Source: an uncultured Spirochaetales bacterium (lineage in GTDB: Bacteria; Spirochaetota; Spirochaetia; Sphaerochaetales; Sphaerochaetaceae). Taken from it: a stretch of 18,667 nt of DNA. Positions 7,106 to 14,096 of this stretch are shown piece by piece; within the stretch, counting starts at the first letter, position 1, and every line of letters starts with the position of its first letter. The notes below the pieces were generated by a model. It made no database searches. It saw only the letters and a list, made by a program, of their open reading frames with translations, and had not been told where the DNA came from. The stretch is from contig CAMZGJ010000003.1 of assembly GCA_947306375.1 (NCBI GenBank), positions 1 to 18,667 on the forward strand, written 5' to 3'. The position numbers and the translations under genes were made by a program.

Positions 7106-8332
7106 ATGAAAAAAATTCTTTTGGTGCTGCTTCTTGCTCTTGTTTCCGCAGTTGTTTTTGCCGGCGGAGCAAGTGAGGACGGGGGCTATCACGGTGTGAC
7201 GGACAATGGTTTTGTTCCCACCCTTTCGGATGTGAAGGGCACGCTTACAAGAAAGCTTTATTACAACCCCGCCGAGCTTACTGAAAACAAGCTTGTTGTG
7301 GAAGTACCCAACGCATCCGTGTCTGTTTTCAATTTTGCAAAGGCTCTTTCAAATAAGACCGTTGCCGAGGCCGTGAGCAGATTCACACATCTGAAGTTCA
7401 GCAAGAAGGATCTTATGGCAGTGCTGACCGGACTGGTCAACAATGTAGGTACAGGCTACAACGACCTTGTTACTCTTGATATCGGTCTTGGTGTTGCCGT
7501 TGACAACTGGGCCATAAGTCTGGACGCTCAGGGCCAGATAAAGGCAATGCCCAAGTTTGCGGATGGTACTGAGAATATTGATTATCTTTCCGGACTCAGC
7601 CTGACTTCCTCCGGTTTTGTTCCCATGATGGATGCAGCCCTGTCCTTCGGTTACGGCTTCAGGCTTTTTGAGAAGGAAGAAGACTTCCTGGACCTGGGTT
7701 TTGCAGTACGTGTTGCAGACAAGGTTTATGTTGAGCAGCTGACCGCGGCCGAGATTGTAAATGATTTCAAGATTGACGAGAAAGAAGCCAGAAGCGGCCT
7801 TGCTTTCCCGTTTGACGTAGGTGCCGTCTACGGTATGCTGGACGGAAAGCTTCTGTTCTCCGCAACGGTGCAGAATCTGAACGGCTACTACTACATGCAC
7901 AAGTACAGGAACGTCAATGAGGCCATTGTTTTCAAAAACGGCTTCGGCGGATACATAATGTACACCCCGTGGAAACTGGGCACCGAGGTTGAGTACACCC
8001 CGCAGTGGAAGTTCTTCAATCCTGTGTTCTCATTCAGAATTGAGGACATAAACGGCTACTTTGCCAACGATATCTCCAAGCCTGTAAACGAGTTGTTCAG
8101 ACATGTGACCGCCAAGGTCAATGTCGATATTATCAAGCAGATAGGGCTTTCCGCAGCGTTCAAAAACGGCTATCCGGAAATTGGTGCGGATGTTGACCTC
8201 TGGGGCAACACCATTGAACTTAAGTACGGCTTCAGGGAAGAGGGATATAACCTGAAGAACGGTTATTCCTACGGCTCAAAGCCTGTTGATGCCTTTACGG
8301 TCCGCGTGAAGCTTGGCTATGACACAAACTGA
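7106..8332 (+). CDS. Secreted beta-rich protein, probable outer-membrane beta-barrel
   Basis: I do not recognise a named family. The 408-residue protein starts with a clear type I signal peptide: MKK, a 14-residue hydrophobic core, and a likely cut after VVFA (residue 19). The mature part is rich in alternating polar and aromatic/hydrophobic strands, such as LSFGYGFRLF, DLGFAVRVADKVYV, GGYIMYTPWKLGTEVEYT, NTIELKYGFREEGY and DAFTVRVKLGY. These fit amphipathic strands of an outer-membrane barrel. It ends in GYDTN rather than the terminal Phe of proteobacterial porins. Start ATG 7106 has GGAG at 7095-7098. The next gene, a lipoprotein, follows by 12 bases with its own GGAGG, so the two are probably one envelope operon and may act together. 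Confidence 0.72.
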   Translation: MKKILLVLLLALVSAVVFAGGASEDGGYHGVTDNGFVPTLSDVKGTLTRKLYYNPAELTENKLVVEVPNASVSVFNFAKALSNKTVAEAVSRFTHLKFSKKDLMAVLTGLVNNVGTGYNDLVTLDIGLGVAVDNWAISLDAQGQIKAMPKFADGTENIDYLSGLSLTSSGFVPMMDAALSFGYGFRLFEKEEDFLDLGFAVRVADKVYVEQLTAAEIVNDFKIDEKEARSGLAFPFDVGAVYGMLDGKLLFSATVQNLNGYYYMHKYRNVNEAIVFKNGFGGYIMYTPWKLGTEVEYTPQWKFFNPVFSFRIEDINGYFANDISKPVNELFRHVTAKVNVDIIKQIGLSAAFKNGYPEIGADVDLWGNTIELKYGFREEGYNLKNGYSYGSKPVDAFTVRVKLGYDTN

Positions 8333-8344
8333 GGAGGCTGAAAG

Positions 8345-9154
8345 ATGAAAAAGCTTCTGATTGTTGCAGTTGCCGCACTTTGTTTTCTCTTTGTTTCCTG
8401 TGATGCAGATTCCATTCAGAAGACAAGCAAGGGCCTTCAGGATATGGCCGCTATGAACTTTGCCTCAGATGAGGTCAAGGAAGATTCTCTGAATTACATA
8501 AAGCAGTCATTGGTGACGGAGCTCAAGACGAAGCAAGAAGCAGGGACTATAACTGATATTAAGTCCCAGCCTATTGACGACACCAAATTATTGAGTGCTT
8601 TCTTCTACATTGCAGCCCTGGCGGTGAATGACGTGGATCAGAAAGAGCAGGAGTCAAAACTGCGTTCGGCTCTGGCCGAGGAGCTGTGCGCCAACTCGCT
8701 GAATGAAGAACCCGGTAAAACCTTATCTGAAATTCTGAACGATATTATCTACCGCCTGGATCACGCCGAAGCTGATGAGGTTGTTCAGGAGATAAATGAC
8801 CTGTTGGCTTCCTTCGGAGTCAGCGGTATACCTTCTGTTTCAAACATCCAGACACAGATTGCCAGAATCTCAAAGATAGTCAGGGCTCTTATGCCGGCGG
8901 CTTCCGGGTTTGACAAGGTTAAGGCCAACATCCAAGGCAGGCCCACATGCACCATGGCGGACTACATGACATACTGGATGTCCGTAATGATGATGAAGGA
9001 AGTTGCAGATTTTATTTCCGGCAGTGAAACCTCGGTTGTGTCTATTCTGAACAGTGATAATTGTGACGCGGTTCTGGCATATATACATGCAATAGAGGTC
9101 ATCAACAACGTTGACTTTGACTTCCCTGCAATTGTGTCCGGTCTGTCGGATTAA
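8345..9154 (+). CDS. Putative lipoprotein of unknown function
   Basis: The 269-residue protein has a lipoprotein signal peptide: MKKLLIVAVAALCFLFVSC, with Cys19 as the lipidation site. The lipobox FVSC is loose by E. coli rules but acceptable for spirochaetes. The rest looks alpha-helical, mixed charge, without recognisable domain or repeats (KEDSLNYIKQSLVTELKTKQ is a typical stretch). GGAGG at 8333-8337 is a good ribosome-binding site. It lies 12 bases behind the beta-rich secreted protein and is probably its partner or co-regulated with it; function is not inferable. The exonuclease gene follows 11 bases later. Confidence 0.75.
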   Translation: MKKLLIVAVAALCFLFVSCDADSIQKTSKGLQDMAAMNFASDEVKEDSLNYIKQSLVTELKTKQEAGTITDIKSQPIDDTKLLSAFFYIAALAVNDVDQKEQESKLRSALAEELCANSLNEEPGKTLSEILNDIIYRLDHAEADEVVQEINDLLASFGVSGIPSVSNIQTQIARISKIVRALMPAASGFDKVKANIQGRPTCTMADYMTYWMSVMMMKEVADFISGSETSVVSILNSDNCDAVLAYIHAIEVINNVDFDFPAIVSGLSD

Positions 9155-9165
9155 AAGAGTCTGAC

Positions 9166-9732
9166 ATGGATTTTGTAACAATCGACTTTGAAACCGCCAA
9201 CCAGTACCCGCAGAGCGCCTGCAGCGTAGGTTTGGCCAGGTTCGATTGTGACGGAAACCTTACGGACAGGTTTTACTCACTTATAAAGCCGCCCAGAGGT
9301 TATGACAACTTCTGGGCGCGCAATATTGAGATACACGGAATAACTCCGCGTGATGTGGCGGATGCTCCGGACTTTGAGTATATATGGCCGGAGATTGAGT
9401 TGTTTGTGGGTGAGGACGTTCTTGTGGCCCATAATGCAGAGTTTGACATGGGGGTTCTGCGGAGCCTGCTGGCTCATTACGGGATAGAGAAGCCCGACAT
9501 GAGGTATTTCTGCTCCCTGCGTATTTCAAGAAAGATATGGCCCAACCTTCCCAGCCATGCACTGACCTATCTGTCCGAGCATTTCAACATGGACTACCGG
9601 GCGCATAATGCCCTGGACGATGCCATTAATTGCGGTAAGGTTTTCATAAGATGCTGCAACGGAAAACTGTATGAACTTCAGGACCTTAGAAAGTTCCTGA
9701 TTGTCAGAGGGATAGAACTGAAAAAACTCTGA
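9166..9732 (+). CDS. DEDDh 3'-5' exonuclease (DnaQ/PolC epsilon-like)
   Basis: A single-domain 188-residue exonuclease of the DnaQ superfamily. All four acidic residues and the catalytic His are visible: Asp7 and Glu9 in TIDFET, Asp94 in HNAEFD, and His147 with Asp152 in HNALDDA. IHGIT (56-60) is the usual block between ExoI and ExoII. It resembles stand-alone epsilon-like exonucleases rather than a polymerase-fused domain; whether it proofreads or degrades RNA/DNA ends is unknown. The gene lies 11 bases after the lipoprotein gene and probably shares its transcript, though its role is unrelated. Only a weak AAAGAG precedes the ATG. Its stop is 3 bases from the convergent infA stop, and no terminator hairpin is visible there. 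Confidence 0.88.
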   Translation: MDFVTIDFETANQYPQSACSVGLARFDCDGNLTDRFYSLIKPPRGYDNFWARNIEIHGITPRDVADAPDFEYIWPEIELFVGEDVLVAHNAEFDMGVLRSLLAHYGIEKPDMRYFCSLRISRKIWPNLPSHALTYLSEHFNMDYRAHNALDDAINCGKVFIRCCNGKLYELQDLRKFLIVRGIELKKL

Positions 9733-9735
9733 GCC

Positions 9736-9954
9736 TTACTTTTCCCTGTAGATGATACGGCCCTTTGTGAGGTCATAGGGAGACATTTCAATCCTGACTC
9801 TGTCACCGGGGACAATCTTGATGTGATTCTGTCTCATTCTTCCGGACATATGGGCAAGGATGATGTGCCCGTTCCTGAGCTCAACTCTGAACATGACGTT
9901 GGGCAGTGCTTCCTTTACAAGTCCTTCTACCTCAATAGCTTCTTCTTTAGCCAT
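9736..9954 (-). CDS. infA: Translation initiation factor IF-1
   Basis: The 72-residue S1/OB-fold factor binds the 30S A site during initiation. Sequence [51 protein letters not shown] and GRIIYREK are classic IF-1 blocks. The open frame extends 16 codons further upstream to a TTG, but the ATG chosen has GGAGGA 4-5 nt before it and gives the universal length. It is transcribed alone, divergently from the operon at 10089. Confidence 0.97.
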   Translation of the reverse strand: MAKEEAIEVEGLVKEALPNVMFRVELRNGHIILAHMSGRMRQNHIKIVPGDRVRIEMSPYDLTKGRIIYREK

Positions 9955-9973
9955 TCTTCCTCCGATGTTCACA

Positions 9974-10002
9974 AGGTTAATAACCGCCCGGAATCTTGTC
10001 AA
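9974..10002 (-). promoter_or_regulatory. Possible promoter of infA
   Basis: A perfect TTGACA on the minus strand (10002-9997) is followed after 17 nt by TAACCT (9979-9974), a poor -10 (3/6). The leader would then be about 20 nt and contain the GGAGGA site. Confidence 0.4.
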
Positions 10003-10027
10003 TATTGCGCGGAATCAACCTTTCTGA

Positions 10028-10057
10028 TTGACCGTAAGAGAAGTGGAAGAGTATTAT
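10028..10057 (+). promoter_or_regulatory. Promoter of the small ORF-kduI-rpiB operon
   Basis: TTGACC (10028-10033), 18-nt spacer, TATTAT (10052-10057): each hexamer matches consensus in five of six bases. The start would be near 10064, leaving a ~25-nt leader with GGAGGA at 10078-10083. It diverges from the infA promoter, with 25 bp between the two -35 boxes. Confidence 0.7.
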
Positions 10058-10088
10058 TATATTGACAAAATATGTACGGAGGACTGCT

Positions 10089-10223
10089 ATGGGCAGAGGA
10101 GAAATAAGAAAGGAAAGCAAAGGCAAGAAATCCTCAAAGGATTCAAAACAGAAAGCAACATCACAGAATGTCTATGTTGCAGCTGAGGTAATCTCAAAGA
10201 AGAAAGACAAGGAGAACTGGTAA
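10089..10223 (+). CDS. Small basic 44-residue protein, unknown
   Basis: A short frame with excellent signals: GGAGGA (10078-10083), 5-nt spacing, ATG 10089, stop TAA 10221-10223. The stop overlaps the kduI start (TAATG), so the two are translationally coupled. The peptide begins MGRGEIRKESKGKKSSKDSK and ends KKKDKENW. It has 13 Lys/Arg against 6 Asp/Glu, no Cys and no hydrophobic segment, so a nucleic-acid- or ribosome-associated role is possible but unproven. Its MGRG start loosely recalls tiny ribosomal proteins; I do not claim homology. The alternative is a leader frame that merely delivers ribosomes to kduI. Confidence 0.68.
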   Translation: MGRGEIRKESKGKKSSKDSKQKATSQNVYVAAEVISKKKDKENW

Positions 10224-11053
10224 TGGACGTACGCGAATATGTTAACTCCGAGTATGTGAAGCACATGGACACGGACGGTCTGAGAAAGAATTTCCTCATT
10301 GAGAAAGTGTTTTCCGAAGATGAGGTGACCATGACTTACAGTCATGTGGACAGGATGATTGCCGGAGGCATAATGCCGGTAAGACGCGCTCTGACCATTG
10401 AGTGTTCCAAAGAGATTGGGGTGGATTACTTCCTTCAGAGAAGGGAGCTGGGCCTTATCAACATTGGCGGCGCAGGCCGCATAACCGTTGACGGCAAGAC
10501 CTTCAAGGTGGGAAACAAGGATGCCCTCTATATAGGAATGGGTTCCAGAGACCTGAAGTTTGAGAGTGAGAGCCAGGCTGAGCCTGCAAAGTTCTACTAC
10601 AACAGCTGCCCGGCACACCACAGCTATCCCACAAGGGTTGTTACTCTTGAGCAGGCAGTACACATGGAGGCCGGAAGCCTTGAAGACAGCAACAAGAGGG
10701 TAATAAACAAGTACTTTGAGCCCACAATCCTGGATACATGTGCCCTGAGTATGGGACTTACCCATCTTGAGGAAGGCTCAGTATGGAACACAATGCCGGT
10801 CCACACCCATGACAGGAGAATGGAGGTCTACTTCTACTTTGACATGAGCAAGGACAACGTTGTCTTCCACTTCATGGGCAAGCCGGATGAGATCCGCACC
10901 ATAGTCATGCGCAACGAACAGGCCGTAATCAGCCCGGCATGGTCAATTCACAGCGGTGCCGGAACGCACAACTACACATTCATCTGGGGCATGACCGGAG
11001 AGAACAAGACATACTCCGATCAGGACTGGATTGCAATGACTGACCTTCGCTGA
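10223..11053 (+). CDS. kduI: 5-keto-4-deoxyuronate isomerase (4-deoxy-L-threo-5-hexosulose-uronate ketol-isomerase)
   Basis: KduI isomerises 5-keto-4-deoxyuronate to 3-deoxy-D-glycero-2,5-hexodiulosonate in breakdown of pectin and of unsaturated uronates. The 276-residue protein is a double cupin. The zinc ligands stand at His194, His196 (PVHTHDRR), Glu201 and His243 (SPAWSIHSGAGTHNY), two positions earlier than in E. coli KduI, as expected from its slightly shorter N-terminus. The ending TFIWGMTGENKTYSDQDW is typical. Start ATG 10223 overlaps the previous stop and has AAGGAG at 10209-10214. No KduD or pectate lyase gene is in the window, so the usual partner enzymes must be elsewhere. Confidence 0.95.
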   Translation: MDVREYVNSEYVKHMDTDGLRKNFLIEKVFSEDEVTMTYSHVDRMIAGGIMPVRRALTIECSKEIGVDYFLQRRELGLINIGGAGRITVDGKTFKVGNKDALYIGMGSRDLKFESESQAEPAKFYYNSCPAHHSYPTRVVTLEQAVHMEAGSLEDSNKRVINKYFEPTILDTCALSMGLTHLEEGSVWNTMPVHTHDRRMEVYFYFDMSKDNVVFHFMGKPDEIRTIVMRNEQAVISPAWSIHSGAGTHNYTFIWGMTGENKTYSDQDWIAMTDLR

Positions 11054-11079
11054 GATGCGCAGACAGAGATGAAGATATC

Positions 11080-11102
11080 GGCCGGGCAGGAGAAGCCCGG
11101 CC
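11080..11102 (+). other. GC-rich intercistronic hairpin between kduI and the amidohydrolase gene
   Basis: GGCCGGGC (11080-11087) and GCCCGGCC (11095-11102) form a perfect 8-bp all-GC stem with the loop AGGAGAA. There is no T-run afterwards, so it is not a standard terminator. The next gene's AAGGAGG site starts 12 nt further on. Likely an mRNA-processing or stability element, or a pause site. Confidence 0.6.
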
Positions 11103-11125
11103 ATTATACTCAAAAGGAGGGTAAA

Positions 11126-12505
11126 ATGGGCTATCTTCTTATCAAGAATGGAGTTCTGGTTGACGGAAACGGGGAGAGAAAGGCGGACATCCTGCTTGAA
11201 AACTCAGTAATTTCGCGCATTGGAAGCTCAATTGACCCTGCGTCCGTTCCGGGCGGGGGAAAGGTAATAGACGCCTCCGGGCTCATGGTCCTTCCGGGCC
11301 TTATAGACGCCCACACGCACTTCCACCTTGTATCCCGCGGTACGGTTACCGCCGATGACTTCGGGCCGGGCAGCGAGGTTGCCTCATACGGCGGCGTTAC
11401 CACCGTTGTGGATTTTGCGGACCACAACAAGGGCATGAACCTTGTGGACAGCGCACGGTACCGTCTTGATGAGATGAAGAGCATGGCCATTGACTACTCG
11501 CTCCACCAGGGGGTGTACGGCCACGGCTACAACAGCGAGATTCCGTCCCAGCTTGAGAAGCTGAAGAAGATGGGAATCAAGACCCTCAAGATTTTCACCA
11601 CATACAGGGAGACCGGCTACCTGCTGGATGACGCGGAGAAACTTTCAGACCTGTTCCGCAATGCAAAGCGCCTGGGTATGCTGGTTACCGCCCACTGCGA
11701 GTACAACCCCATGATTGAGGAGATTTCCGCAAACTGGAAGGGCACTTTCACTCCCAAAGACCATGCAGACCTGAGGCCCGCGGAGGCCGAGGCAAAGGCC
11801 ATTGAGTTCTACGGAACATGCGCCATGAAGGAGGGCTGCCCCCTGTACATAGTCCATGTCTCCTCAAAGGCAGGAATGGATGCAATCAGAAAACTCAGAA
11901 AGCAGGGTGCGGTAATCTACGCAGAGACAACACCCACATATCTTTTCCTGGACAGGTCAAAACTGGAAGGCCCTGACGGACCTCTGTACGTAATGACCCC
12001 CGCCCTCAGGACAAAGGAGGACAACCTTGCCCTCCAGGAAGCCCTGATGAACGGAGAAATCCAGGTAGTGGCCACGGACCACTGCACTTTCACAAGGGAG
12101 CAGAAACTTGCAAACCCTGATGTAAGAAGAACTTACCCCGGTGTTCCCGGAATTGAGGAAATGGTTCTGCTTCTCAATACGCTTAGAGAGAAAAACCCGG
12201 GAAGATTTTCTTTGAAGGACATTGTGAACCTTATAAGCGTGAACCCGGCAAAGATATTCGGCCTGTACCCGCAGAAGGGAAGCCTTCAGGAGGGAACCGA
12301 CGCGGACATTACCCTGTTCGATCCCAACCAAAAACGTGTCCTTGAGGATTCAAACGTCCACACCCATGCCCTGTACACACCATACAGGGGCTTTGAAGTC
12401 TACGGCAAGGTGTGCATGACCGTGCTCAGGGGCAATGTGATTCTTGAGAACGACGTTTACAGCGGCAGGGAAGGCCAGGGCCGTTTCATCAGACAGACAA
12501 CATAA
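11126..12505 (+). CDS. Dihydropyrimidinase/D-hydantoinase-like amidohydrolase
   Basis: A 459-residue cytoplasmic amidohydrolase that opens cyclic amide rings (dihydropyrimidines, hydantoins or related). The binuclear metal site is complete: His63 and His65 in DAHTHFH, Lys155 in TLKIF (the carboxylated lysine), His190 in TAHCEY, His244 in VHVSS and Asp318 in ATDHC. AETTPTYLF (266-274) and the C-terminal GSLQEGTDADITLFDP are also family blocks. Asp318-His319-Cys320 and the length favour dihydropyrimidinase over dihydroorotase, but the exact substrate is open. AAGGAGG ends 5 nt before ATG 11126; an upstream in-frame ATG at 11069 would place the hairpin inside the gene and is rejected. No dihydropyrimidine dehydrogenase or beta-ureidopropionase is nearby. 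Confidence 0.88.
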   Translation: MGYLLIKNGVLVDGNGERKADILLENSVISRIGSSIDPASVPGGGKVIDASGLMVLPGLIDAHTHFHLVSRGTVTADDFGPGSEVASYGGVTTVVDFADHNKGMNLVDSARYRLDEMKSMAIDYSLHQGVYGHGYNSEIPSQLEKLKKMGIKTLKIFTTYRETGYLLDDAEKLSDLFRNAKRLGMLVTAHCEYNPMIEEISANWKGTFTPKDHADLRPAEAEAKAIEFYGTCAMKEGCPLYIVHVSSKAGMDAIRKLRKQGAVIYAETTPTYLFLDRSKLEGPDGPLYVMTPALRTKEDNLALQEALMNGEIQVVATDHCTFTREQKLANPDVRRTYPGVPGIEEMVLLLNTLREKNPGRFSLKDIVNLISVNPAKIFGLYPQKGSLQEGTDADITLFDPNQKRVLEDSNVHTHALYTPYRGFEVYGKVCMTVLRGNVILENDVYSGREGQGRFIRQTT

Positions 12506-12514
12506 GGCGGCAAG

Positions 12515-13612
12515 ATGATAAAAGGAATACTTTTCGACGTTGACGGCGTTATCTTTGACTCCGAGGAGTTCATAAGACAGTCCTACTATGACTGGTATAA
12601 AAAACGCCACAACATCAAGATTACATACGAGGACCTGCTTCCGTACACCGGAACGGGAGAGCCTACAAGCATAGAGGGTCTGGGAAAGACATTCGGCCTG
12701 GATTTTGACCTTGAAGAGGACAAAAAGGGCATTTATGACTGTTATGAACAGATAATTCAGGGTGTTCTCAAACTCATGCCCGGGGTGCGCGCCTTCATAG
12801 AAAACGCAAAGAAGGCCGGCCTGAAGCTCTCTCTTGCCACAAGCGCTGACAGGACAAAACTCAACAGCAGCATGAAGGCCACCGGTCTGGGACCGGAGAA
12901 CTTTGACTTCATTGTAAGCGGAGACATGGTTACCAGGACAAAACCGGACGGCTCTATCTACCGCTACGCGGCATCCGGTCTTGTTCTTCCCAACGAGGAA
13001 TGCCTTGTTGTGGAGGATGCGCTTTCCGGCCACATAGCCGCAAAGCGCGCGGGAAGCCCCAGCCTGGGTGTTGAGAGCTCTTTCCCCGCAGAGCCCCAAA
13101 TTCTCAGCGGTGCCGACTGCGTAATCAAAGACCTTTCCGCCTTCCCGGCATTCTCAACTCTTGAGGAGTTCAATGAGAAATGGGAGCAGCTTTGCCGCTC
13201 GTTCAGGGAAAAGTCAGTAATAGGAAAGCTTCTTGAAAGGGCTGAGGCTGCCATAAAGAACGCCTATGCGCCTTACTCAAACTTCCGTGTGGGAGCTGCG
13301 GTACTGACTGAGAAGGGCAACATTTACGGCGGATGCAATGTTGAGAACGCCTCTTTCGGGGCTACAATCTGCGCCGAGCGCGGAGCCGCCATGACGGCTG
13401 TAGAGGCGGAGGGTAAGACAAAATTCCGCGCCCTTGCAATAGTGTCCCAGTCCTTTGAGCCGGCACCGCCGTGCGCACTGTGCAGGCAGTTCTTCTCGGA
13501 GTTTGCGGACACGGAGATGCAGGTCTACCTGCTTTCTCTTAAATCGGGGACATACAGGCACACCAACTTCGGTTCGCTTTTACCCTTTGCATTTGAATTT
13601 GAAGATAAATAA
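12515..13612 (+). CDS. Fusion protein: HAD-family phosphatase plus cytidine deaminase
   Basis: One uninterrupted 365-residue frame carries two enzymes. Residues 1-225 are a HAD hydrolase of the beta-phosphoglucomutase type: DVDGVIFDS (Asp8, Asp10), LATSADRTK (Ser110), TKPDG (Lys143) and VVEDALSG (Glu167, Asp168). Residues about 235-365 are a complete small cytidine deaminase: YAPYSNFRVGAA, GGCNVENASFGATICAERGA (zinc Cys286, catalytic Glu288) and PPCALCRQF (Cys320, Cys323). Both catalytic sets are intact. A plausible reading is a nucleotide phosphatase that hands a cytosine nucleoside to the deaminase, but the HAD substrate could equally be a sugar phosphate. GGCGG precedes ATG by 5 nt; the gene lies 9 bases after the amidohydrolase and 12 before rpiB. 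Confidence 0.88.
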   Translation: MIKGILFDVDGVIFDSEEFIRQSYYDWYKKRHNIKITYEDLLPYTGTGEPTSIEGLGKTFGLDFDLEEDKKGIYDCYEQIIQGVLKLMPGVRAFIENAKKAGLKLSLATSADRTKLNSSMKATGLGPENFDFIVSGDMVTRTKPDGSIYRYAASGLVLPNEECLVVEDALSGHIAAKRAGSPSLGVESSFPAEPQILSGADCVIKDLSAFPAFSTLEEFNEKWEQLCRSFREKSVIGKLLERAEAAIKNAYAPYSNFRVGAAVLTEKGNIYGGCNVENASFGATICAERGAAMTAVEAEGKTKFRALAIVSQSFEPAPPCALCRQFFSEFADTEMQVYLLSLKSGTYRHTNFGSLLPFAFEFEDK

Positions 13613-13624
13613 TCTGGAGGAAAT

Positions 13625-14068
13625 ATGAGAGTAGTGATGGCAAATGACCACGGAGCTGTTGAACTGGCTGAGAGACTTGCCGGTTATCTTGAAGGCAGGG
13701 GAATCAGCGTAGACTGGCTGGGAACAAAAACCGCGGACAGCGTGGATTATCCCGACATGGCAAAGCTTGCGTGTTCAAAATACCTTGAGGGCGGATATGA
13801 CTTCGGAATTCTGTGCTGCGGTACGGGAATAGGAATATCCATAAGCGCCAACAAGATTCACGGAATCCGCTGCGCTCTTCCCCAGAACTGCTATGCCGCA
13901 GAGAAGACAAAGGAGCATAACCATGCCAACTTCATTGCCTTCGGCGGACGCATAGACTATCCGGAGGACCCGGTGAGGATTCTGCAGGCATACATTGACG
14001 CCGCACCATCAACGGAAGGCCGTCATGTTAACAGAATTGCCAAGATGATGGCTCTTGAAGAGACCTGA
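13625..14068 (+). CDS. rpiB: RpiB/LacA/LacB-family sugar-phosphate isomerase
   Basis: A 147-residue aldose-ketose isomerase, annotated here as ribose-5-phosphate isomerase B. Family features are NDHGA at 7-11, the catalytic cysteine Cys65 in CCGTGIGISISANK, RCALPQNCYAAEKTKEHNHANFI with His98, and GRH at 132-134. TGGAGGAA lies a few bases before ATG 13625. It is the last gene of the operon. Some RpiB-fold enzymes (DhuI) isomerise unsaturated uronates and substitute for KduI, so with kduI in the same operon a uronate-related role is an alternative to ribose 5-phosphate. In the nucleoside reading, ribose 5-phosphate metabolism also fits. Confidence 0.87.
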   Translation: MRVVMANDHGAVELAERLAGYLEGRGISVDWLGTKTADSVDYPDMAKLACSKYLEGGYDFGILCCGTGIGISISANKIHGIRCALPQNCYAAEKTKEHNHANFIAFGGRIDYPEDPVRILQAYIDAAPSTEGRHVNRIAKMMALEET

Positions 14069-14096
14069 TTCCCCGCCATGCATCAGGCCGACGGGG
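14064..14096. terminator. Overlapping inverted repeats between convergent rpiB and rel
   Basis: CCTGAT/ATCAGG (14064-14069 and 14082-14087) and CCCCG/CGGGG (14071-14075 and 14092-14096) are two mutually exclusive stems. They cover the rpiB stop and the rel stop. Neither is followed by a T-run, so termination is only suggested by position. Confidence 0.35.

Noticed and set aside
7349..7900. 183-codon minus-strand open frame
   Set aside because: Opposite the secreted beta-rich protein gene, which has a signal peptide and good ribosome-binding site; the antisense product has none.
10172..10765. 197-codon minus-strand open frame
   Set aside because: Lies opposite kduI, whose zinc ligands and length are fully conserved; codon-bias shadow.
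11069..11125. N-terminal extension of the amidohydrolase from ATG 11069
   Set aside because: It would translate the GC hairpin and the AAGGAGG site; the family starts at the ATG right after that site.
12350..13099. 249-codon minus-strand open frame
   Set aside because: It is antisense to the amidohydrolase end and the HAD domain, which have intact catalytic motifs; the antisense translation shows no recognisable domain and no ribosome-binding site.
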